Shown here: positions 55,652 to 64,000 of the stretch, piece by piece
Layout: every line of letters starts with the position of its first letter
Position numbering within the stretch: the stretch's first letter is position 1
Assembly (NCBI RefSeq): GCF_034190915.1
Contig: NW_026947514.1
Span: 7,141,701 to 7,205,700 of the forward strand
Origin: Cavia porcellus
Lineage: Eukaryota; Chordata; Mammalia; Rodentia; Caviidae
DNA length: 64,000 nt
Reading direction: 5' to 3'
Made by a program: the position numbers and the translations under genes
The notes under the pieces: generated by a model
The model's input: the letters and a program-made list of their open reading frames with translations, nothing else
What the model was told of the DNA's origin: nothing
Databases searched by the model: none

Positions 55652-58600
55652 GTGCCTTCCTCTGCCACCTGTTTCCCGTGGGACTCCTGGAGGCAGTGAA
55701 GAGCAAGTTCCGGGAGGCCCTTGGCCTTGGGCAGGGCGCTTGGCAAACCTGCAGCGTGGGCCAGCAAGGCGGAAGGCCCAGGTGGCCTGGGGCGCCCACA
55801 GCCTCCAGGGAGCCTGCAGAGGGCAAAGGGGCTCCACATGCGCTGGCTCGGTCTGCCACTGCTGGTCACCAGGAAACCGCAGATGCTCGGGTAATCTGTA
55901 ACCCAGATCCTGGATCCCGAAATAGCAGAATGTTATTTCTCCATGAGGTTATTTTTAAAATGTACTCATCAGATGTATTTATACCCTGCATCGCTCAATT
56001 AAAAAAAAGGATATGAAGAGGCTAAAATAGCCGACATGAAATAAGATTAATAAAAGCGAGCTTGAAATAAGAAAAAAGTGATTTTTAACCAAATGAGCAT
56101 CCTCACACAGTGGTGGTAATTGAGTTGAGAACCAATTCAAAACCACCGGGTTTCCTAGTGGCCAAAGCAAAAAGAGCAACTTAATGCTGTATATAACTTG
56201 TGTTGCCCAAAAGCAATCAAGTATGTCAGCTCCCCAGGGGGTGAAGGACTTTTCCTTGTCTGAAATCTGAGTGACATACTTCAAGTCAAATGTTGAGCAG
56301 GCAACTCAAGAATAGCATCATATAGTTCACAAGGAGCTCATCGGAAAGACCCAGAAACGGTGTGGATCACAGTGCTCAGGAGGAAGGGGTGTGGTCCACA
56401 CATGGGAATCCCCCAGAGTGGCCCCATGTCGCCCTGCCTTGCTTATTCATTCCTCATCCTTCTGCTAGACTCCTTAATGCTTTTAAATGCCAGGTTGTCT
56501 TCCAGACACAGGGAAGGCTGAGGAACCTGCCCGGAGCAAAGGAAGAAATGCTAGAGGTGATCTGGAGAAGTGCTGCAGATCCTGGCAGAAGAAACGAGCA
56601 CACAGCCTGCGGCTGAGCAAAGCGTAGCCAACTCCAGGGCGGTGCTAGCAGCAGTGGCCCATTCAGAGGCCCAGATGTGGAGGGGAACCTGGGCTGGACT
56701 CTGACCCAAGCTTCATGGCCTCCTCCCCGGCCCCCCTTGCTGCCTTCCCTGCATCTACAAGAAAGCAGGGTGCCCCTGGCATACCCCTCTCTCTTGCCTG
56801 CAAACAGACTCCCATTGCATGACTGCAGATCTGCATGCTGGGGGCCGAGCTTCAGGCTCAGCAATGAGCCCACAGCTTCCCCATCTAACAGGGATGAGGC
56901 CTTGATCCCGAGGCGCTGGGTTGGCTCCAGCTCTCCCCTCTCTTGGAACCTGTAACCACCTTCCTGAGGTTCACCTCCACCCATAGACGTTAACACCACC
57001 AGATCCTTCAAGAGCAAAATCCAGGAGACAAAATACGAATTTCACACGGTCACAGGAAGGCTTAACTTTGCATCAAAACTACATGCAATCACATTGCCCA
57101 GTCCCGAGGTGATTTCCCTGCAGTGATTATACTGTCTACTGTCCCAACGGGACGAGTTGACTAGGTACCTAGCTTGAGTCCTTTCTGGTTGTACATTTTG
57201 GGACCAAGAGACCTGGGGTGCATGTGATAAACACAGCTGGAACCCTGTCTCCTGTTAACCCGGGGCCCCGCCCTGCCCCGCCCATCAAAGTTGTCCTGTG
57301 TTCGTGTATAACTGTGGAGGCCGCTGGGTGGCCTGGACAGGAACCAGGTGTCCTAGGAACAGGGGGATGAAGCACAGATGGCCTCACTGTGAGGAGCTGC
57401 TGGGCAGGCTGCAGGAAGCTTCTGGCACCTAGTCGGTGCTCAGTAGACAGAACTTTGCCCTGATTGCTGTTATGATCAATGCCAATGTCGTGGTCTGATT
57501 CCTTTTTTCCTTCAAAGTTCTGTTTTTATGAGTAGCTACCGCCATGCACAGCCACAGCACTCGCCATGGGGAGCTGGCTCGTGACAGAACCCATCCTAAT
57601 TCTGTGTTCTTCCCCTTCCCGCTGCTCCCTCCAGCTCTTGGTCCCCTTCCTTCCCTCTTGTCTGTGCCTTAGTTTAAAAAATCAAATGATGACCAGAGAC
57701 CTCCGGGTGACACAGCCCTGACGGCTGAAGTCTCCAGAGCCCCTAGCATGGCGCAGGGCTCCTCCTAGTCCACCTGCTGCTCCATGGAGTCTGGTGCAGT
57801 GCCCAGCATGTTCTTTGCAGAAGACACGGTCCCCAGGCTGTGATGACACTCTGCAGATGGCCAGGCCACATTTCCAGGGCCCCAGCACTCTTCATGTGTC
57901 ACTGTGAGCCTAAACATTGAAGTCCCTCAGCTTGGCTTCCGGAACCCCACCCCTATCCCAGAGCTTGGTGACCACCCCCTTGTGGCTTGCTCGGGACAGT
58001 TCTTATTGGTGGCAACTTTCTCTCCAAGCTCCACAGAGGAGACCATGAGATTACTGCTGCTGGCAGAGCAGGGGAAGAGAGTAGAGGTGGCCCCCCAAAG
58101 ACTTCAGTAGGGGACTTGCAGGGCACGAGCAGATTCCAAGGCACCTACAGGGGTCACCAGCTCCAACAGGTTCACAGATGTGCAGGAAACGGAGCAGCAC
58201 CATGATGGCCCAAAGAGATGTGTGTGTGATGAGCTCCAGAAGGAGCAGTGGCCCCAGTGGACAAAAGGACACAAAGCAGCAGTTTCTGGGACAAAGAGCA
58301 GGAAGTGTGAGCCTGGGGGCCTGACTGGATGCCTGTTTAAGCCTGACAGACCCAGGCAAGGTCGTGGCAGGGCAGGGTGTGAGGCGGGTGACAGGGACAC
58401 AAGAAGAAGGCCCAGGCAGTCAGGTTGGGGGGTCCAGGGGGAGCAGACCCTCAGGTAGCAGCTGTGTCCACGAGGCCTCCAGGACTGGACCCGGTGAGCA
58501 GGGCCAGGTCACAAATTGGCTCCCTGGCTGTGCCACCAGGCTGGGAAGAAGGATCTGGACTCCACCTCGGGTGCAGAGGAGGCAGGCACCCAGGGCTACT

Positions 58601-58975
58601 CTGTGCCTGAGCAAGGCAGAAGCCAGAATTTCCTCTAAGGGGAGGGTCAGATGGTGCTGCACGACCAGAACACAAAAGTACACCTCTGCCCTACCTCGGT
58701 GACAATTCTGCACTCATCCAGTTTGTGAACTGAACTCTGCCCTAAAAGCAGAAGCCGGGCAGGAGAGGCAGAGGCCCAGATGAGAAGGTGCAGGACCATC
58801 GGGAGCTAGGCCCAAAACTCCTTGATGGGCAGCTCTGCTGACCACTGAGCTGGAGACTGCGGCCTCGCAGGGCGGGGCCTGTCATGCAGGTTGGCCCCGA
58901 TTGTGCACCTAAGGGTTCTTTTCATTGGGTCATTTTTAAGGGGTGGTGTTTGGCCTATAAGTTATTCTGCCCTAG
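55652..58975. other. unclassified DNA
   Basis: No gene is recognised. A possible MIR 3' end (tctggcacctagtcggtgctc) lies near 57420-57445. Minus-strand and plus-strand frames of 100-187 codons overlap one another and lack domains. Confidence 0.35.
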
Positions 58976-59052
58976 AGGAAAGGCAGGAGGGTCAGAAGTT
59001 CGAGCCCAGGCTTGGCCACTTAAGGAGATCCTGGCTCAAAATTAAAAATAAA
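58976..59052 (+). repeat. B1-type SINE remnant
   Basis: 'aaaggcaggagggtcagaag', 'cgagcccaggcttggcc' and 'ctggctcaaaattaaaaat' follow the B1 3' half. It is heavily diverged. Confidence 0.5.
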
Positions 59053-59365
59053 AGAGGGCTGGACCTGGCTGGGATGTCTTCCTGGGCTTTTCAAAACTCT
59101 CTGAATCCTGGCCTGGGCTGGCTCTGCCAGGTACCAGGACTCCTCAGAAGATGAGGAAACCCCTGCCCTCTGGGGCTGACAGCTGAGGAGAGATGCAGAT
59201 TTACCTACAGTGACAGACAGCAGGGGCAGCCTGGAAGCACATGGGGACTCCTCTACCCTGTGTGGGATGCAGATCAAGAGGGAAAAACCCGAAAGACAAC
59301 AGGTGAGTCCTCGTTCAAGGGTCTGGGAGCAGAGGAATGACACTCTCAGCGTGGCTTCAGATCAT

Positions 59366-59570
59366 GAGTTGAGTGTGATCCTGCACACCTGCAATTCCAT
59401 CACACTGGGAGGCTGAGGCAGGATAATCCCAGATTCAACCCAGCCTGGGCAATTGACTGATTTAGTGAGGACTTTTCTCAAATTATGAAACAAAAAATAA
59501 TTTTCAAAAGAGCTGAGAATGTACTTCAAGACGAAGGCTCTGGCTTCCATCTCTAGTCCTCCGATAAAGG
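59366..59570 (+). repeat. fused B1-ID dimeric SINE, diverged
   Basis: B1 phrases (actgggaggctgaggcagg, cccagcctgggcaattg) are followed by an ID-like unit (agctgagaatgtacttcaag, ggcttccatctctag). Confidence 0.75.
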
Positions 59571-59651
59571 AAAAAGGAAAGGGAAGAGACAGAGAGATGG
59601 AAAAACAAGAGGAAGGGATAGAAAGAAAGGAGGGAGGGAGAGAGGGAGGCT
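59571..59651. repeat. purine-rich GGAAA/GGGA low-complexity tract
   Basis: An A/G-rich run immediately after the dimeric SINE, probably an expanded SINE tail. Confidence 0.75.
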
Positions 59652-62304
59652 GATGTCTCTCGGCCTGGCTGGCACCACAGTAGCCAGCCCGAGTCTTGCT
59701 GTCTGCAGGGATTCACTAGTCTGAGCGACATTTCCCAAAAGCACCCTGGAGACTGGAGTCCCCACGCGGGATGGGGTGGGCATGGCCTTCTGCTTCAGAG
59801 GGGCCCTGGGGTCCACTGTGAAGGCAGCAGCACCATGGGTAGCACAGGGGGTGATCTTACACTTTTCTGGGGTGAGGGTTTGGGGCAGAGTAGTTAAAGC
59901 CCTCTAAGCCACACCTTCCCATGGCACTGAACAGTGTCCCCGCAGCCACCCAAACAGTGCATTAACAGAAGCAGCACCCTGGCTCCTCTCCCCCTGGACA
60001 CCCCCTTTGCTAGAGTCACCAAAGAGGTTCCATTAGACTTGAATGTCAGATGCACAAAACAAAGTTTCCCGCAGACGCGTATTCCAAATAGCACATTAGC
60101 TATTGCTTCTCAGAAGCTCAAGTTGGACCGGGCACCCCACCTTCCACTCTGCCTCTGGGGGGGACATCGCTGCTTCCTCTTGGAAGCCACAGCCACAGTT
60201 TTCTGCCCACCCAGGGGGCGTTTTCTCTGTCTCTATGTCTGCAGCTCACCACAGCAGCTGGGGACACCCCTGGTTCCGACACCCTGCCTGCCACTCACAG
60301 GGCAACACATCCCTGGGGCCCGGGCTCCATCACAGCCCTGGGGATGCGGGCATCGGGGCCTCCCATTGCTCCCAAGAAAAAGGAAAAGGACAGGATTCAC
60401 AGAGAAAGTTTTGGAGCCACACAGTGTCAGCCAGGGAAGGTTTCCATGGCAATCTGGACTCACCCAGGGGCTGACTCAGCACATCCTGCAGCCTAGCCAC
60501 CACCATGCTGGAGACAGAGGTGGGACATGGGCCCAGGACAGGCCCCCCAGACCCCCTACCTGCCAGGTCCCAGAGACCCAAGCCTATCCTGACCTCTCCT
60601 CCCTACAAGGAACCAGGTAAGGACGAACTGGACCAGACAACCAGAAGTCCAACGTGTCTCTTACCCTATGCCAAGGGTCAAACCATCTCTCCTAATGCAG
60701 AGGCAAACAGGTTAAAAGAGTCAGGAGAGTAGGGGCAGCCATCTACTTCTCCCCAGCAGGGCCACGCTCAGCAGGGTTAGTACATGTGTAATAAATCTCC
60801 ACCAAGTCTGAACCCCAAGCGAGGGAACGCTGATCTCTCTGACGCTGTGACTATAGGGAAAAATAAACGGGCTTTTTGGAGACGGCAGGCACTGTCTACA
60901 TTCACTGTAAAGCATGGTGTGGGGGAGCCTTCCACTGAGGAGAGAGATAAGACTTACACGGGGAATGAATTCCGGCTCGTATTTATGTAGAGAAGTAATC
61001 AGACCATCAAAGCAGAAGAAGAAAGTGAAAGGGTGTTAAGACAAATGAATTTAAAAGCACACAATACCAGTCCACGATTTGCTCTCCCGGGCAATGAAAT
61101 ATTTCAGAAGATTAAAAATGGTTATGTAACACCCAGAATCCACATTGTCAGAAAGATTTGTAACTCAGTGTTTTCCTACCCAGGTACCAAATGAAAGAGT
61201 TTCATCTAGGTTTTGATCCTGGGCAATTTTTTTTAAAGATATAAAATATATTGAAATATTTAAATTGCTTGTCAAATGTAAACTTGCCTGTGTCTTGACA
61301 CTTTTAAAATATAACGTGGCTTCAAACATCACTTCTCCTGATAGGATTTTTTAAGTTGCTTTATAATACATTAATAGTGAAGATCAGAATGCAGAAGACG
61401 ACTGTATTTGTAATATTCACTTTATTTTTTCTTCTTCTTCTTTTTCCCTTCATCCCCTGTAATTTCCAGAATGTAATTCTGCCCCCAGCTGGCTAAAACA
61501 TCTCTGACATGAGAGAGAAACTTGTGAAAGTCTCCAGCTTTGGGGACAGGTAAGGACGGCATCAGGGGGTGAGTCGCCCTTCTCTGGGGGGCTGTGTCCA
61601 TCTGCGGGGAGCAGGTGTGCTGTGTTTTTCTTTATGTAATCAGGTGCCCAGAGAGAGGGGGATGCATGCTGGAGAGACCTGGTTCAAAACTCCTGCCCAG
61701 TAGCCGCGCCATTAATGAGGTTTCGATCGCTGGGCTACAGTAATTGCTCCATCGCTGCAGACCAACCAGGACGGAAAGCTGCTGTGGACAGCGGACCCAT
61801 CCCAACTGCGCAAGCCACCTGTTTTTGTGTTCTTTCACGTGCTTATTTTTACCTTTTCCACAAAGTTCGCAGAAATTTATTCCAGCTGGGCAATGTCACC
61901 TGGAGAGCCGTGGGACCGGGATGTCCAGGACGGTGCACAGTCCTCTCTGGGCTGTGGGAATCCGCCTTGGGGCCAAGAGCAAGCAGCCCTGCAGGGAGCT
62001 GGACGCGGGGGCATGACCAAGGTCACTGGCCGTCTCGATGCCCAGCATGGGGGAACATGAACAAGGGCTCTGCCTCCGACAGTCCTGCGGCCTCAGCTGC
62101 GTTTTGGCAGCCTGGTGGATGGCCGGAGGGGACGAGAGGCATCCTGCCGTGACATGAGTCTCTGCAGAAAGGCCAGGAAATGCCACTGAGATCTAAGTTG
62201 CAATATCCCTGCTCTCCGGGGCAGGGACCCGAGCCACGAGGAGCATGCAGGGAATTGCACTCACACGGTTGGGCAAGTTTTTATTGATTTACTCATTTTT
62301 ATTT
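59652..62304. other. unclassified DNA
   Basis: No gene is recognised. The 228-codon frame at 59934-60620 lies in GC-rich sequence and shows no domain. Positions 60990-61480 are AT-rich. Positions 61690-61760 (attaatgaggtttcgatcg, ctacagtaattgctcc) have an enhancer-like texture. Confidence 0.35.
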
Positions 62305-62367
62305 CTTATTTAGGTAGCACTGGGAGTTGGACTCAGGGCCTTCACACTGAGCTACATCCCCAGGCCC
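62305..62367 (-). repeat. ID SINE, minus strand
   Basis: 'actgggagttggactcaggg' is the B-box complement and 'tgagctacatccccagg' the A-box complement, preceded by a T-rich stretch. Confidence 0.75.
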
Positions 62368-63086
62368 TCCCCTATCTTTTTTTTGCCAATTCTGCTTCTT
62401 ATTTGCTTTTATTCTTCTTAGTGAGTTTTTGCCATCAGTAATGATTACATTCATCCTGGGAAGTCGGTCCATCCCCAAGTCGGCCCACAGCGCCTCCTCG
62501 TCCTTTTCCACCCCCTTACCCTCCCGTCCCTCTGCCCTCCCTCAGTCTCCGAGTCCCTTTTGCACAAGAGCTGTCAGGACCCCGTGTGACAGCTGCCTGG
62601 TGCCCCTCCACCACTGTCCTAAAGAGACGGAGCACTAGCAGGGTGGGGGAGGCGGGCCTGGGGCTCTGGACCCAGGGAGTCCTGTGCAAGTCCCTCCCCT
62701 GCCGACTCTGCCCTGTGAGTTTAGAAGCCCATTCACCTCCCCAGGCCTCCGTGCATCACTGTGAGACTTTCAAAGTCAAGGTCAACAGCAAGGACACCCA
62801 GGGGCAGGGTCCAGGCACACAGGCAGCCCCTCTGGGAGTGAGTGGAGATGTTCCTTCTGGCCCCGGGCCTTCAGAGAGCACCTGACGAGCTTTTCCATAA
62901 AAGTCCAGATACAGGAACTAGTTTAGGCTATGCAGGCCGACAGGCAAAATCCAAGTCATCATGAAGACAAAACACTCTTGAAACATTTTTCTTCAAATCA
63001 TGAAATTAAAAATATCGTACAATCTGGAAGCTTTGGGAAAGGACTCAATCCTGGAGCCTGAAGCCCTTGAGAAATGGCCTGAGGGA

Positions 63087-63278
63087 AGCTGGGTGTGGTG
63101 GTGCATGGCTCTACTCCCAGCACTCTGGGAGGCTAAGGCAGGAGGGTTGCAAGTTTGAGCCCAGCCTGAGCAACTTAGCAAGACCCTGTCTCAAAACAGA
63201 AAGGACAAAGGGGCCAGGGATGCAGCTCAGTGTAAAGGCCCTGAGTTTAGTACCCTACAGTACTACAAAACGAATAAG
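63087..63278 (+). repeat. fused B1-ID dimeric SINE
   Basis: This is the clearest dimer in the window: B1 (gctgggtgtggtggtgcatg, aggctaaggcaggagg, agcctgagcaacttagc, accctgtctcaaaac) then ID (cagggatgcagctcag, gagtttagtaccc). Confidence 0.93.
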
Positions 63279-63486
63279 TGGCCCTAGCGAGCTTGTTTGC
63301 TTCCTTGGATACCCAAAGACACGTGAGAAGGCGCCCTGCAGGAAATCGGCCATCAGCAGCCTCTGCTTCTCCTCCACGCCTTGGCCTTGGACATCCAAGC
63401 CTGGTGAACCATGAGAAGTAAATCTCTATTGGTAAATCACCCATCCAGGGCACTTTTGTTACAGCACCTTGGACTGACTCAGACAT
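63279..63486 (+). repeat. ancient L1/MER-like repeat 3' end
   Basis: 'ttggccttggacatccaagc', 'tgagaagtaaatctctattgg', 'ttttgttacagcacc' and 'actgactcagaca' follow the 3' end of the same old mammalian repeat as the copy at 4095-4420. The family name is uncertain. Confidence 0.5.
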
Positions 63487-63713
63487 CTCTCACAGTACAA
63501 CCTTGTTCCCGGTCCCTTCCACCAGGGAGTCTTCCCTGGTTTCTTCTTGCTTCCCCAAAGGAGTAACAACCAGCTACTCTTAGCAGGCACCATGGTAGAG
63601 CCTGCAGAGAGCCCTGGAGGGCAGGCCTGGCTTTTCTCACTCAACTGATTTAGGAGGCTCACCAAGCTCAGCACGTGTGCTTGGGAAAGGAGAGGAAAGA
63701 GGACTTGGTCTGG

Positions 63714-63745
63714 GTCCAGCCAGCACAAGGTCCAGCCAGCACAAG
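63714..63745. repeat. two perfect 16-bp tandem units
   Basis: GTCCAGCCAGCACAAG occurs twice head to tail without mismatch, probably a recent replication-slippage duplication. Confidence 0.9.
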
Positions 63746-64000
63746 GACCCTGTGCCCTGCTGAGCTCAGCCAGGGGGGGTCCGTGTAACCCAGTCCTTCA
63801 TGACTGGTCTCACTAGTGCAAGAGGCACTATTGTCTCACGGTGGCACAGAAGAGGAGAACCAGGTTCCATTGCTTGGGTGAGATCCACAGCTCCCAAGCG
63901 GCCCAGGCACGCACCCAACACCCCTTGGTCAGGCCAGCACCTTCGGGGCCACACCTCCCCAGCACAGCACTGAGTCAGCTGCCGGACTCCTTCTCTACCC

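Noticed and set aside
56454..57017. 187-codon minus-strand open frame
   Set aside because: GC-driven frame without domain or promoter context.
59934..60620. 228-codon plus-strand open frame
   Set aside because: Pro-, Ser- and Leu-rich from base composition, several overlapping frames on both strands, no domain.

Overview
The window looks like nuclear DNA from a non-muroid rodent. It carries 7SL-derived B1 SINEs, tRNA-derived ID SINEs, and fused B1-plus-ID dimers in which a B1 body runs directly into an ID tail. As I recall, such dimers are typical of squirrel-, dormouse- and beaver-like rodents. Older MIR-type SINEs, an old DNA-transposon fossil, old L1/MER-like fragments and microsatellites complete the picture. 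I recognise no host protein-coding exon, tRNA, snRNA or CRISPR array. The only confident coding content is retroviral.

The main element is a nearly complete class II (betaretrovirus-like, ERVK/IAP-like) endogenous retrovirus on the plus strand at 14511-21740, called ERV-A here. Its two 446-bp LTRs look identical base for base and it is flanked by a perfect 6-bp target duplication (AACCTG). It keeps an open 613-codon gag, an open dUTPase-protease frame and an open RT-RNase H-integrase frame. These are linked by two -1 frameshift sites, A_AAA_AAC at 16880 and T_TTT_TTC at 17776. Only env is lost: a short signal-peptide piece and a second out-of-frame scrap remain. A short hairpin between env and the 3' LTR carries the two loop motifs of the D-type retrovirus constitutive transport element. 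Identical LTRs plus open gag-pro-pol indicate a very recent insertion that may be polymorphic.

A second, older class II provirus lies at 51456-55645 (ERV-B), flanked by ATCCCT duplications. Its LTRs differ at roughly 29 of 326 aligned sites by hand count. It has an exact tRNA-Lys1,2 primer site, a broken gag, no protease or RT, a broken integrase (catalytic Glu replaced by Lys), a gamma-type transmembrane Env tail and a two-copy transport-element-like stretch. Two ID SINEs sit in tandem inside its gag. The combination suggests a D-type (MPMV/SRV-like) lineage.

Layout: 1-9.5 kb, mostly unique AT-rich DNA; 9.5-11.7 kb, MIR, ID and B1 copies; 12.0-12.8 kb, a CpG-rich, G-tract-rich island (possible promoter); 13-14.5 kb, unique DNA; 14.5-21.7 kb, ERV-A; 21.7-26.3 kb, unique DNA with MIR pieces; 26.3-32.2 kb, a SINE-poor AT-rich block that may hold conserved regulatory DNA; 32.2-38.3 kb, SINE-rich; 39-43 kb, unique DNA with a possible old LTR; 43.5-46 kb, SINEs with a long pyrimidine tract and a TG-rich tract; 47-51.4 kb, unique DNA; 51.5-55.6 kb, ERV-B; 55.6-64 kb, unique DNA with degraded SINEs. 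The region reads as intergenic or intronic.
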